36,189 bases of DNA from Dunaliella salina (GCA_002284615.2 MU069578.1:232594-268782); one strand, 5' to 3'. Positions 18,435 to 29,749 are shown, numbered from the stretch's first letter. Made by a program: numbers and translations. The notes: generated by a model from the letters alone, not told the origin.

Positions 18435-18983
18435 CTACAGTATCTTGAGTAGGCCTGCCTTGAGGTTTACAGTAGGTAATCTCTGTCTGGTGTGACGTCG
18501 TATATCTGCTTTGTACGTTCTGCATGTCCCATCGAACCACGGTGCTAGGGGAAGGCCAAGTCTTGCTCCAGGTGGTTTATCATTTGAGACCATGTCAGCC
18601 AATCCAACGGCATGCTGAATGTAGGAAACAAAAATGTTGCAAGCAGAATCAGCATTGCCTTCATGTATAGCTTCATTGAATGTCTGATGGGCAGGCTCAT
18701 CCTCCAGCAGATTTGCCACATATCTGTGTATGGAACTCTGTTTCCAGGTGGGTACAGGATAGTCATCCCTCTGCCTCACTGCATGTCTGGGCAGGCGCAC
18801 ATCCAGATGTGGCAGTCCATGAACAAGAAATCGACATGTCAGAGGTCTACGGTCCGTAAGATCGATGTGTTGTAATACCCGGATTTCCTGGCAACATGAG
18901 TACAGCTCTGGGGACATAGCAATATGTCCTGTCCTATTGGCATTTGGAGTAGCCACAGCATTGTAGCCGAAGAAAGTGGGCTG
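18435..18983 (-). pseudogene. APE C-terminus and linker of L1-like copy B
   Basis: The frame contains IRVLQHIDLTDRRPLTCRFLVHG, which resembles the final SDHRPL block of apurinic/apyrimidinic-type LINE endonucleases. The conserved His appears as Arg here, so the nuclease would be inactive. Some 130 linker residues follow (PTWKQSSIHRY, APWFDGTCRTYKADIRRHTR), the usual region between APE and RT. Confidence 0.5.
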
Positions 18984-18985
18984 CA

Positions 18986-19480
18986 AATGAACGACATGTG
19001 CTTCTAATAGAAATCAAGTTCTGTGAAGAGACAAGGCCACAGCATCAGTTCAACGCGACAAAGCAGCAGCATAAAGACCTTTGGAAACTTCTTAACGCTA
19101 AAGCTGCTTCAATCCACCCTATTTTCCTGGGTTTAGGTGGAACTATTTACACTGAGCATACCCTGGAGCAATTTGAACATCTAGGATTGGATCACCAGCT
19201 TGCCACGCAGCTTGCTCAACAGCTTCATGCCCATTCTGTCCAATATGCCCACAAACTAATCACCAGACGCCGCGCTATTGGAAACAAAAATACTTTCCAC
19301 AGACAGGTTCTAGAGCCAGATGCTTCTAGTAACCCTCCAGATCCACATTAGCATTCTCTTTTTCATACCTTGTGGTGGAGGGGGCAACGGCTCTTTTTTG
19401 AGCCAACGTGTCTCCTTTTCCTTCATTGATGTAGGTAGAGTTTCTCTGCCTACGTAGGTTTTCTTTTCTTTTCTTTCTTG
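18986..19480 (+). mobile_element. Dualen-like LINE, copy 2a (5' truncated: RLE C-terminus plus 3' UTR)
   Basis: Starts within the endonuclease core at LLIEIKFCEETRP (E and K of PD-(D/E)xK kept, the RPD part lost). It continues GLGGTIYTEHTLEQF and ends SNPPDPH with a stop at 19349-19351. The 3' UTR repeats that of copy 1: GTGGTGGAGGGGGCAACGGC, the GGCTC/GAGCC hairpin, the TGTAGG hairpin and a TTTTC-rich tail ending at about 19480. Similarity to copy 1 is high. Confidence 0.75.
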
Positions 19481-20435
19481 GATATGCCAATGCCAAAACA
19501 GGTTACTGCTCTCACTATCAAAATATATTACCACAAGTAAATAAAAAAATCAGCAATGCCTTTAGTAATATGCCCTATAATTATGTATCTATGGAGCGTA
19601 CCATCCTGCAGTGTCACACAGGCATCCTCTTCGATCAAAAACATGCAGTCCGTTTTGAAAGGTCTACTGACCCAACATGCCCCGTTCCAGGCTACCATCA
19701 ATTGGACAGCGCACTCCACATGCTGCCAGGCTGCCAGAAACATATCATCTCCAACTTGAAAACTGAGCGCCATAATATAGCAGGCAGAATGATTACAGAA
19801 GCACTCAACAAAAGCCCTGTGGGAGCAGGCCTGGCCTACACAGTCATAGGAAGCGATTTTAAACTTGCTCAACACAACCTCCAACTCCCTACACATGCCT
19901 CAAACAGAACTATACCAACTTACTTCTTCCCTCGTAACCTTCAAGACAGGAAAAGATTCGACTTAAGTTGACCAGATGCCATTTTGACTACCTTTATACT
20001 GCCAAGCCTACTTCTAGCAGTGTTTCACCTATTCGTTCGCATCACGCTTTGCGCACTTCCATAAGGAGGACCACAAGAACTAGCCGCATGAGGCAACCCC
20101 ATGAACTTCATGCTAATGAACGCCATGTGCACCTATAGAAATCAAGTTCTGTGAAGACACAAGGCCAGAGCATCAGTTGAACGCGGCTAAGCAGCAGCAT
20201 GCAGACCTTTGTAAACTTATGAGCGCTCAAGCTAAAACAAATCACCCTATTCTCCTGGGTTCTGGTGGAACTATTTATACTGAGCACACCCTGAAGCAAT
20301 TCAAACGACTTGGACTGGATCACCAACGTGCCACTGCCGCTTGCTCAACAACTTCATGCCCATTCTGTTCAATATGCCCACAAACTTGGTCCCACACGTT
20401 GCGCAATCAAAAACAAGAGTACTCCCCACGGCATG
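19481..20435 (+). mobile_element. Dualen-like LINE, copy 2b (5' truncated, 3' end lost)
   Basis: Begins directly at the tail of copy 2a with CTTGGATATGCCAATGCC, a sequence found inside copy 1 at 4911. It then has the knuckle (CPVPGYHQLDSALHMLPGC, second Cys replaced by Tyr), a stop after RFDLS where RPDA should begin, and the EIKF region at about 20136. It ends without a 3' UTR near 20435. The arrangement is tail to head on the same strand. Confidence 0.7.
19570..19971 (+). pseudogene. CCHC region of Dualen-like copy 2b
   Basis: A 133-codon open stretch that aligns with residues 8-132 of the copy 1 frame at 5004 (MERTILQCHTGILFDQKHAV, HIISNLKTERHNIAGRMI, NLQLPTHASNRTIPTYFFPR). The knuckle's second Cys is Tyr. 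The stop comes exactly before the endonuclease core. Confidence 0.6.
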
Positions 20436-21478
20436 GGAGAGCGCATGCTTTTCATGCACTACTGAGCAGGCATGGACACTTTCTCTTTTGCATCAAGCAC
20501 TGCAAGCACTGGGCGGCCCCATCAAGGCAAGATGGCTTGCTTCCAATGTAAAAAGCAGATGCACACAGGTTAGCATTTGTCATCATTCTCTTGTTAGTTG
20601 CGTGAACCCACAAAAACCTGATCACTGCCATAGCTATTCAGCTTACACCTGAGGGCATGCATGAATAGAACTTGTATTGAGCCTCCATGGCCTGTCCTGA
20701 ATGCCAGCCTGTTCATAAAGCAGGAGACTTCATAAAAAAGAAAGGCATACTTTCTTGTTGTTCTTTGATGTCATGGTCCACGACAGCAAAAATGTCAGAA
20801 GACTGTGTGTCGTGAAAACAGATAAGGAGAAGTGAGGAAGACAAAAAAGAAGCCATGTGGGTAGAGGAGTCAAACCGTAGCAGAAGAGAGCCACAGAACA
20901 AGAAAGCAAATGTTCCGGAAAGGGTTTCCAGGTTCCAGTTCCAAGTTTAAGACTCCCTGCAAGTCAAGTACTTGACTTGCAGGAAGTTCAAAAGCCCCCC
21001 CCCCCCCAAATTCCGAAATCACTTCAAATTAAGTTTCCACAATTAATATTTTTGTCCAAATTGGGTTCGATTGGCTAGCAACCGGAATTTTTCATTCAAT
21101 TCGAATGGTTGACACAAGCGGACCTTGGTCACGTCACAAGACTTGTTTGGACAGGCTTTAGTAATCTGGAGACAAGGGGTACGAACGTGAGTTCAGAGCT
21201 GTTCATAGAGTTCGAACTGTTCGAACGCTTGGCGAATGATTGATAAAAAGTTTTCGAAATATGGCTCCAGAATTCATTCCGAACTGGACGTGGAACTACG
21301 GTATGCGCTGCACAAACTCCAATTTCCTTCTTTACCTTCATGCGCCACATACTCGTGACGCATATCGTTAGTTGGAGCTGCTGGCACTACTTGCTATCAA
21401 TGCACAACCTCTGGCCTGCGCAGACTTATCGTTTTCCTTTCACAACTTATGTAAACTTAGCTTGAGTTAGGAGGCCAA
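20436..21478. other. Non-coding stretch; no gene seen
   Basis: There is no recognisable domain on either strand. It contains a 28-bp palindrome at 20956-20983 and a 13-base C run just after it (20995-21007). The part from 21040 to 21350 is rich in TTCGAA-like words but shows no clear unit. Confidence 0.4.
20956..20983. repeat. Perfect 28-bp palindrome
   Basis: CCTGCAAGTCAAGT and its complement meet at 20969/20970 with no loop. The role is unknown. Confidence 0.85.
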
Positions 21479-22530
21479 AAAAAAAGTAGTGGACGTCACA
21501 GGAGGCTTCAGGAAGCATAACTTTTGGACGTCAAGGGTCAATCCTTTTAAAAACTATATATACGGAATCCTGAGATCGAGAACTGCCGATTGGCACCCTT
21601 TTTGTGCAAATTGGGTAAAAGGGTGGGTCTGTGTGGATGACTGGGAGCCAGTGCCATGCGCGCAAGGGTGTGGGTAGCAGGGGGTGTAAACGCCAAGGTG
21701 CAGCAAACCAATCCAAACTTCCAGGATAGAGACAATGTAAGATGCATTATTGCATGGTGAAGTTAGGAGGGCTGTTTGTGAAGTTGCAAGCCAGTTGTGG
21801 GTGCCTGGAAGGGCAGGTATGCATGGGCGTCTCCCGCTTAGTTTTTGCCCCATAACTCTGCTTTAACTCAACCATTCATTGCGCTGAGTGTGCAGATGGA
21901 TGCAGATTTAAAAGAGAGCACATTGGTACCCTTTTTGTCCGGATTGGGGCACTGGAAGGGGGGTTTTGGGGGTGGTGGGTGGGTCTGGGGGGTCCCACCC
22001 AAAATTTGGGCATGACGTCCACTACTTTTTGTTTTACCCTCCTGGACGTCATGTCAAAATTCTCAGCGGGAGGCCCAAAAGGACCACCCACCCCCCCTCC
22101 CCCCGAAATACTGCCCCCCTCGCCACAATAAGGGTACCAATCTGCTCCTTTTTTAAATAGCTATCAATTTGCATACTCATCACAATCAAACATTGAGTTG
22201 GAGCAGAGTTATTGAGCAAAAACTGGTGAACGGACGCCCATGCAAACCTGCCCTTCCAGGCACCCACAACTGGCATGCAAGTCCATAAACTACCCTTTTG
22301 ACTTCACCATGCAAGGATGTATTATACATTGTCACTGTCATGGAAGTTTGCTGCATGTATGCTTTCACACCCCCAGCAACCTATGCCCAAGCGCATGTGG
22401 CACTGACCCTGATCCATGCACAGAGACTCCTGCTTTTACCCAATTCCCTTAAAGAGGGTGCCAATCGAGAGTTCTGAACCTCAGGAATCCATTGGTATAC
22501 TTAAAACTTTGAGAAAGTGGCTCAGAAAAA
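21479..22530. mobile_element. Large foldback element (arms about 470 bp)
   Basis: The left arm (about 21555-22020) and right arm (about 22044-22520) are inverted copies of each other around a 23-base loop. Matching blocks include CGATTGGCACCCT, AATTGGGTAAAAG, GGGTGCCTGGAAGGGCAGGT, GCATGGGCGTC and TGACGTCC/GGACGTCA next to the loop. The arms have diverged by substitutions and small indels. AAAAGTAGTGGACGTC at the left edge recurs inverted at the loop, suggesting nested or repeated insertion. No coding region is present. The outer left end (CAGGAGGC...GCATAAC) also occurs at 31885-31912. Confidence 0.75.
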
Positions 22531-22604
22531 TTCTGGAGGGGGGTCCCAAAGAGTCCAGAAATAGCGCCTTGCTGCCAAATTTGTTTAAACCCCAGGGGGC
22601 CACA

Positions 22605-22860
22605 CACACAGCCGCATTGATGACATACTACTGCCATCCAGCATCATCAAAGCCAACAAATCCAATCTTCATCCACCAATATACTGCAACCCTACTGACC
22701 AAGGCTACAAACATAGCAATCATATTCCCCTTGTTGCCAATGTCCCCACCAACATCCTAGGGGTAAAAATCAAGAAACCTTTAGGGCCTACTCTGCTCCA
22801 TCAGAATGAACGCGTGCTAGTGCGGCCCATAAAGCCTTCAGATATTGAAAAGCTGCACGT
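22605..22860 (+). pseudogene. APE-type endonuclease C-terminus of Dualen-like copy 4
   Basis: In the frame starting at 22607 the sequence reads HSRIDDILLPSSIIKAN, and about 20 residues on HSNHIPLVANVP. These match the RIDYIL and SDHxPL blocks that end the apurinic/apyrimidinic-like endonuclease of LINEs; the final catalytic His is present. The rest of the APE domain is missing because the copy is truncated here. A frameshift near 22860 separates it from the RT frame. Identification depends on these two short blocks and their place just upstream of the RT. Confidence 0.6.
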
Positions 22861-22926
22861 GCCCTCAATGATCCCTCTTACACACCTCACACCACCCATG
22901 CAAGCATTCTAGGAACACTGAACAGC

Positions 22927-24114
22927 ATGCACGAAGCTGCTTTCTCTCACCTGTCCACCATAGAGAGCTCCTGTGCTACAAAACCTGCTCGTTTAAAGCA
23001 CCTCAATGGCCTCCATGCCAGGGAAAGCGTTGAGAACATTGCGGACAAAATTGTCAATCTTATCAAAGAGTGCCACGAGGTGGCTCTGCAAGTGTGCACC
23101 ACCAAAATTAAGTCCACTACCTCTAAACATTTTAGGATCAGGAGGGTCAGCAACCTCCGCAGGTCATTGTGCAATAAACTCAAATCTCTCCCGGCCCTTA
23201 CCTTTGCTGAGGCCCTAGCCCTTTACAGCCATGACCCTCATCTCCATAAGGCCATTCTCTTTGTCCAAAGCTTCTCCCACTCAGAAGTAGCATCCTCTGC
23301 CCGTAACTCAAACAGCGCCGACCCATCCATACCAACACTGAAGGCTATCCTCCAAGCACAACACAAAAATCCCAAGGAGCAAATTAACAAGATAGACTCT
23401 GACTACAGCGCCCAGTGCCACATCAGAGCGCGAAGGCGCCAACAGAAGAAAATCGTAAAACACCCTGCTCTTGCCAATAAGGAAATCTTCAATGGTAAAA
23501 ACACTGCCCTTCCCCAAGCCCAAGTACTCGCAGACCCTGAAACAGGCGATGTAGAAACGGACCTGTGCAAAGTAGCTGGCATTGTGGAAAAGTTCTACAC
23601 TGACAGCATGGCTGCCCCCAGCATTAAAACTGGGGCCTACCTCCCATCTGAACCCCAAGCCAGGCGTAACTACCCCTGGATGGACCGGCAGTGCGAGGAC
23701 CACTTCCTCCTTGAAACTCCCATCACCAGGGCTGAGAATGGTACCCAAAGGAAAAGGAAGTGGCTTCACAATTCCATCCTAGACAACTGCTCTTTCCAGG
23801 AATGTATCCAATCCCTTACAAATTATAAAACCCCAGGACCTGACGGCATAGCCAATGAGCTACTCAAACACCTACCACATGAATACAAGGAATCTATCCA
23901 CAAACTCTTTACCATTATGTGGGCAACGAGAATCACCCCCAAAGCTTGGAAAAAAAGTGATACCATTCTTATCTTCAAAGATAAAGGCCCTGAAACGGAT
24001 ATCACGTCCTACAGACCTATTGGCCTGGCCAATACTCTATATAAATTATGGACACGCCTGGTTACGACCACCCTCTATGATCATATGAATATGCAGAGAG
24101 CTACTCCCTCCTGA
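22927..24114 (+). pseudogene. Reverse transcriptase N-terminal part, Dualen-like copy 4
   Basis: A 395-codon open stretch. About 260 residues of pre-RT linker are followed by the first RT blocks: NYKTPGPDGIANELLKHL, AWKKSDTILIFKDKG and SYRPIGLANTLYKLW (RT motifs 0-2). It ends at a frameshift at about 24100, after which QAGFRKHTDT continues in the next frame. The ATG is simply the first in the open stretch. Confidence 0.75.
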
Positions 24115-24119
24115 GCTCT

Positions 24120-24497
24120 ATGCAAGCGGGTTTCCGTAAACACACAGATACCATACACCAACTCCAAAACTTAATCATGACCCTTGAAGATTCCAAACTC
24201 TTTAATATAGATGTTTATGCTCTAATTGTAGATTTTACTCCTGCGTTCAACACAACAGACCATGACAAACTACTTTGGATCATGTATGACCTCGGCTTCC
24301 CCACCGATGCCATTGACACAATTAAGAATCTATACCAAGGGGCCTACACCAGAATCCGCCTAGCAACTGGTCAGTATTCCAAAGACATCCCTCAGGCTTC
24401 TATAGGCTATAGAAAGGAGAACCATCCAAGGGGACACTCTCTCCCCCTTCCTCTTCCTCGTATACATGGAGCCCCTGCTGCACTGGCTCCATACTAG
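24120..24497 (+). pseudogene. Reverse transcriptase palm, first part, copy 4
   Basis: Contains QAGFRKHTDTIHQLQNL and the catalytic motif ALIVDFTPAFNTTDH, with Asp at residue 38. A frameshift near 24405 throws the end out of frame; the true continuation, IQGDTLSPFLFLVYMEPLL, is in the frame of the next segment. Confidence 0.75.
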
Positions 24498-25380
24498 CGG
24501 GCGCGGCTATGAATACGAATGCCTCAACAAAAACCCACAAACTGTGGAACAGAAAACCCAGAACAAAATCAGCAGTGGGGCATTCGCAGATGACCTCATC
24601 TGCCTCACAGGCACGTACGCTAATCTACGTATTCAAGCCAAGAAATTAAGCCTCTATGCTTATTGGGCCCACCTCATCATCTCTGGTTCAAAGACAAAGG
24701 TGACATGCAACCTTCTTAGCCAACAAACAACTCAAACAAGGGGCAACACGTCTGTTGCAGATTTTGCTCGACATCAACTTAAAGACAAAATACTGGCCAG
24801 GTCCATGGTCCAGGGCAAGCCGGCCCAATTCATTTGCCCCGGGGATCCATTTACTTATCTTGGCATTGAAGTCACCATGGCATTAGACTGGGAACCCCAG
24901 CTTAACAAAATGAAAGAAAAGCTCACCAAAAAACTGGCAAACCTAACATGCTCTTTTGCCACACCAAAGCAAACAATGGATCTAATTTGCACAGCCGTCA
25001 TCCCCAGCATTGCATATGCCTTTCCAGTGACACCTTGCTCTGAGAAGGACCTCACAGATTGGGACACATGTATCCTCAAGGTTATCAAAGAGAGGTACAA
25101 GCTCTGGCATAGCACTGCCACAGCAATCTTAAGGGAAGACAAAATTAATTATGGTCTTGGTTGCACATCCACTGCAGTAGAATATAATGCAAGATGTGCA
25201 ACGGCCCTCACCAACAGCCTCAATAACACCGGCAGGCAAATCATTACTGGAATCTCAAATCCATCAACTGAAACACTACGTACTCAGGAGCATCAACCCT
25301 TACCATCGAACCTCCAGGTTCATCCTCAAGCAGTTAACCTACATGCTCCGTGTCAGGCAATACCTATGAATCCACAATAG
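24466..25380 (+). pseudogene. Reverse transcriptase palm/thumb, second part, copy 4
   Basis: Contains the catalytic box FADDL (D42, D43 of this frame), then LIISGSKTKVTCNLL, FTYLGIEVTMALDW (the YLG block) and VIPSIAYAFPVTPC. All three catalytic aspartates of the RT are therefore still encoded in copy 4, although in two frames. It ends with a stop at 25378-25380. Confidence 0.75.
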
Positions 25381-25455
25381 CGCTCTTGACATCTCTTATC
25401 AAGGAGCACCCTACCTTCTCTCTCCAGCATCACTCCCATAATAAAAGTACTTTCA

Positions 25456-26445
25456 ATGCCAATGCGACCCACCCTCAAAACCTTAGCCTGTCACTGCACC
25501 TATGCCCTCATGGAAATAGGCATTAACAGGCTCTCAGCTTTGCTGAATGATAACCACACCCATATTATTGACGGGAAAAAACTCACGTCCCTTTTTGGCC
25601 GCAAAATTAAGACCAAACATATTCTGGCCCTCAATAGACTCTCCCATACTCTCAACACCAACACTCTGACTGAGGACAGACCTGACCTCATCAGCACAAT
25701 CATTCACAACCAAGACACCTCACCCAATAAAATCCATGAATCACGCTGCATAAATAATGCAACATATACAGAAATAATGAAAACAGAACATACACCAACA
25801 GGATGGAACTGTTCAAAGTCTTACCCAGACCACGCTCCCCCAGACTCCCCAAACTCCAACCCAGACAATGGGAGACGTGCCCCAAACACACACACACCTC
25901 CAGATCCCAGAACTTTTAGCGATCCCCTCTTTGATGCTGAGGATATGGAAGTAGAACATGCTTCCCCCAGCAGCCAGGAGAGCCCATTTCCAAACAGCCA
26001 ACCATGCGCAGAAGGGCACTCATACCAAAGCAGACGCACTCGCAAAAGAAACAATCCCCATGCAGAGCAGCCGCAAACACAAGTACATAATATACAACGC
26101 AATCAACCCTATATGACACCCCACACACAGACCCCGTCCCGGGAGCCCTCTCAGACCCCACAAATTGGAAGCAGAAGGTCCAAAGGGAGCCGAGCCCCAA
26201 CAACACTTTTTGACCCTGATCCCCAACCCATAATAACCCCTTTTCCCTCACCTCTAAACACTTCAAGCACTGATTTCCCTCAATGGCTCTGGAACTATAA
26301 ACAGAATAAGGCCGCTGCATTAAGCGCAGTTGAAGCTAGTGACACCTTCTTCCGCTTTGACCATGTCATCCTACATATCTTGGGCTGGCAACACCTCCGG
26401 AAATATAAGAGATCTTCTCAAGAAAAGGAGCAAAAACAATACTAA
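25456..26445 (+). pseudogene. Post-RT region and Pro/Ser/Gln-rich linker, copy 4
   Basis: A 329-codon stretch. The first 90 residues (KKLTSLFGRKIKTKHILALN) match the post-RT region of copy 1. Residues about 110-275 are of low complexity, rich in Pro, Ser, Gln, Thr and Asn, and probably disordered. The end (YKQNKAAALSAVEASDTFFRF) leads up to EKWALPIFQ of the PHD region. No known domain is seen. Confidence 0.55.
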
Positions 26446-26479
26446 GTACAATGGCACCCCGTCACCATTGAAAAATGGG

Positions 26480-27726
26480 CTTTGCCCATTTTCCAAAATG
26501 ATGGGCTGAAAGTGGCCTCTTCAAAGCATGTACCAAGGAGAACTAAAGCAGACCCGTGTTGCCAGCTCTGCTAGAGCCCATTAAGCAAAGAATACACCTT
26601 TGAAAGTCAAATCCATGAAGATATGCCCACCTGTGATACCTGCCACCGTACATACCACTGGGACTGTCTCATAGATGTCAAAGCATGCTCCCAAAATGAC
26701 CGGGCACTGAGCGAACAAAATGAGCACTGGGACTGCCCTGCCTGCACATCCCTGTCAGACTCCCAAAAAGCGGAAAGGATCAACTTCTCTGAGGACTGTG
26801 AAATGATCTATGTAGAGTGGCATCCTAAATGGGAAGCTGAAGAAATGCTACGAAGACATCCAGACCTGGATGCTCATGTGCAAGCCTTTGACGCGGAGGA
26901 ACGACCAGAGGAAATAGAAGACCCCTTGGCCATTGAAATAGACCTGGACAATCTTGTCAACCAAGGCTTTGAAGGCAATGCTCAGAGCCTATCTGAATCT
27001 CCATGGCTCTCAACCACCAGCTGCGCAATTCGCAAGAATGTCACCTTTGACTTCCAACCTACCAATCCCCAGACAGATATCATGCCGACATTGCAATGTG
27101 AAATAATCATTAGAAGTGTTGACCTCATGAAGGAAACTCTTCACTTGGACACAACTGATCAGGTTGCCATGCCAACACAAATGCCAGAGGTAACCACCTC
27201 TGAATGCGCCTGTATCTACAATGCCAGTGGTAAATGCATGGGCATGCTCACTATAGAAAGGCTCACAACCCTGCTTGAAGCCTGCGAAGCAGCCAAAAGA
27301 GCAGGCATCCATGCCACCATTCAGCCCCCTGTCCAGGATTCAGCATCTGAAATCATGGGTCTGCTCTCACGCCAAAAGGCTCAACAGAAAAATCTTTTGG
27401 CCCAGAGCAAAAAGGTTCTCAATTCAAACATGTTTATTACTCCTTCCCACATCCGATCAGCCCTGCATAAATGGTGCATGGTCTCAGCGGAGAGGTTTTC
27501 CAGCCCTCTTGACTTCGAAAGTACCTACAACACTTATTTCAGCACAAATTACCGAGACCAGGTCTTTGGGGCGCACAAAGACGCCCTCTCTATGCGCTAC
27601 ACTGGCTTCTCCTTCTGCCATCCTCCACACGATGATGAAATTGTGTTTAAACTCCTACGCCACGCAGTGCACTCCTCGCTCCATTCCACAAATCCAGTTG
27701 CCACCTTCATGCTCCTGCCCCACTGA
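26480..27726 (+). pseudogene. PHD finger and downstream linker, copy 4
   Basis: The PHD finger begins CCQLC at about 26560, is broken by an in-frame stop (TAG at 26571-26573), and resumes as CDTCHRTYHWDC, then HWDCPACTSL. Thus the C4HC3 ligands are all present except for the disruption between the first and second pair. The main open stretch from 26623 gives 367 residues. After the finger come an acidic segment, FDFQPTNPQTDIMPT, ACIYNASGKCMGMLTIERL and a C-terminal block shared with copy 1 (SGFSVCDP there, TGFSFCHP here). PHD fingers bind histone tails or chromatin proteins; a role in choosing chromatin targets is only a guess. Confidence 0.7.
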
Positions 27727-27904
27727 AGAGGCTTCAGCTGCAACGCGTATATGAGCTGGCTGAGCCAATACCCAGATACTGCAAAAGTTCTTGCCAAATT
27801 CCCTGCAAGGAAAATTCAATTCCAAGCACCACAACACTGGTTTGATACCATCACCAATCCTACTCCACCTTCCTATCCTATGCAACTCATTTTTTGTGTG
27901 GAAC

Positions 27905-28593
27905 CAGGGATGGGTCATTCGTTATACGCGCATTTTAAAGAACGCTAAAAATGGCCTTAAATTCGCGAATCATAAAATCCGCTGGTTGGAGTGCGCGGTA
28001 AAATTCGTCAGTGAAAATTGCTGGGCAGGCCCAGCCCACCTTCAGTTCCCATTTTTCCGGAGTCTTGCATTAAAATGGGTCTTTTGATTCTTCGCTGGGG
28101 CTGCCGCCGCTGATGCTGAAGCCGTTGCCCTGTCGAGCTGTCGGTCTTTTGCTTCTTGCTGCTCCTTCTATAGAGCTACTTGCTCTTTTGCTCTGCTGCA
28201 TCACCTTCTTCACTGGCTCCAGCTGCTCCCCAGGTGCTGTGCGCGTGCACCCCAGAGCCAGCAACTTGCAAGAGACGCTGTCTATGCACTGGCACCACCA
28301 CGGTACACATGCATGCATATGCTCACACAGTTTGCACTTGTTCTTGCTCTGCTTGGCCCCATCCGTGCCTACAGGCTGAACATGTGTGACATAATCCCAC
28401 TAANNNTTTTTTTTCTTTTGGCATNAATAAATGTTTGTGGGGTTTGGGGGGTGGTTCGAATCCTGCTTCCCCCCAACCAAAACCCTCCCTCCCCAAAATG
28501 GCCCTCTGAATTCGCGTACATACGCGACGTACGCGTATTTTACACGTATATACGCGAACGGTAACTCCCAGACCCGCGAATGACCCAACCCTG
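27905..28593. mobile_element. hAT-type non-autonomous element with TGTGGAAC target duplication
   Basis: Terminal inverted repeats CAGGGATGGGTCATTCG (left) and CAGGGTTGGGTCATTCG (right, reverse strand) differ at one base. TGTGGAAC flanks the element on both sides (27897-27904 and 28594-28601), the 8-bp duplication typical of hAT. Removing the element and one duplication restores the LINE frame (FCVWNPNAREIL, like FAVWNTAARAHL in copy 1), which proves the insertion. There is no transposase. Inside are TACGCG-rich repeats, a B-box-like GGTTCGAATCC (28453-28463) and undetermined bases (28404-28406, 28425). A diverged relative lies in P1 intron 2. Confidence 0.9.
28404..28425. other. Undetermined bases in the assembly
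   Basis: N at 28404-28406 and 28425 beside a T run. Another single N is at 5076. These mark low-confidence homopolymer sequence. Confidence 0.9.
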
Positions 28594-28601
28594 TGTGGAA
28601 C

Positions 28602-29245
28602 CCTAACGCCAGAGAAATACTAGATACCGCAAACAAAGACTGGTTTCAATCCCTCCAGCAAAATGTAAAGCAAGTTACACCAGAAGCTTGCTGGCAGCCA
28701 GCTACCTTTGGATTCTCCAAGTACTGTCACGCCGCTGCGTACCCACCAACACCTAGCATCAAATACTTGGAAACAGAAATTCCAATCACTTCCCCCTGAC
28801 ACCCATAGCTGCTCACACAAGTGCCCTCAGGAAAGGGCAAGATTTACCCCTGCCAACTTCAAAAAGATGTTCACACCTAAAGTCAAGGACTGGAGGGAAA
28901 TTACCTACACTGATGGCAGTGTGATCAAACACAAAGATGACGACTCCCCACCCCTTTCCGGTTCATGTGTTTACAAACCAGGAAGTGACACTGCTGCACC
29001 CTCCCAACACTTGCAACTGCACATAAAACCCAATGGCCATGGGCCAACCAATACCATCACCAGAGCAGAACTTGTGGGTATCCTTGTGGCACTCCAACAC
29101 GAGCAAACTGAGATTGCCACTGATAGTGGCAATCAGTGCCCATCTTGCCTCTTCTAGATTTCTAAACAAACCCTGAATCCCATGCGCATGAGGTATCACC
29201 TACATGCAGAGCTCATCCATGCAATATCAACCATTTTACTCTCAA
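28602..29245 (+). pseudogene. RNase H domain, N-terminal part, copy 4
   Basis: After the hAT insertion the LINE resumes with PNAREILDTANKDWFQSLQQ. RNase H blocks follow: ITYTDGS (first Asp), NTITRAELVGIL (Glu) and EIATDS (Asp), in the frame open to 29157. A frameshift occurs there; PMRMRYHLHAELIHAISTIL in another frame continues the domain (copy 1 PQKHLRHIQGDVLKMISTLI) up to the second insertion at about 29250. Confidence 0.7.
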
Positions 29246-29501
29246 CTCTCCCCTCCAAGTATTGATACATATTCTTGGAATAATTTCTTTTCTATTAATT
29301 AAATTAGTAGAAAGGGGGGAAAAGTAATTCATGGCTACATCACAAAGGCAGCACGGGAGGGAAGAGTTGGTCGGGGGGCCATCACAGCCTGGGGCACGCC
29401 TGGAGCAAGGGGGTGGATGCTCACATATTTGGAGCCAGCAGCGTTTTCAGCAGCATATCCACAATGTTGGTTATTAGACGACTGCTGACATTCTACGGAC
29501 C

Positions 29502-29738
29502 TTGCACCCTGCAGCGTCCAGCCCAGCAGAACAACGTGACCTCCTCTGTCTGGCCCTCTCTTGGCTGCACTACGTTGGGCCTTTACCACAGGCCCCCCCA
29601 ACTGCGCGACAGATCAAGCGCGCCAAGGACAAAGTAAAGAAGCATCCGGACCGAGTGAGGTACCAGGCCCACCACCGAGTCAATACGAACATGCTCAAAG
29701 AGATTATTGACGGAATCCAGCAGAGACTCAAGAAGTAG
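29502..29738 (+). other. Small basic open frame inside the insert, uncharacterised
   Basis: This 78-codon frame ends in a strongly charged stretch (QIKRAKDKVKKHPDR, EIIDGIQQRLKK). No family is recognised and there is no second copy in the window, so it may be chance or a remnant of the element's ORF. Confidence 0.25.
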
Positions 29739-29749
29739 AGTTGTTGCAC

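Larger units (their letters stand above)
16500..18985 (-). mobile_element. L1-like LINE, copy B (APE end, RT, part of C-terminus)
   Basis: Reading down the minus strand there is an APE-domain end, a linker, an RT and a post-RT region. The copy is cut before the C-terminal knuckle, where copy A begins. It belongs to a different subfamily from copy A (FYWFRCIMSFWNSLL against FYWFRAAVRFYNASL). Its 5' edge at about 18985 abuts a Dualen fragment on the opposite strand. Confidence 0.65.

Noticed and set aside
23308..23769. 153-codon minus-strand frame within the RT region
   Set aside because: It is an antisense shadow of the reverse transcriptase segment of copy 4.
29502..29738. Basic small protein as a host gene
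   Set aside because: It sits inside the insert that splits the LINE RNase H and has no recognisable family; kept only as an uncharacterised frame.
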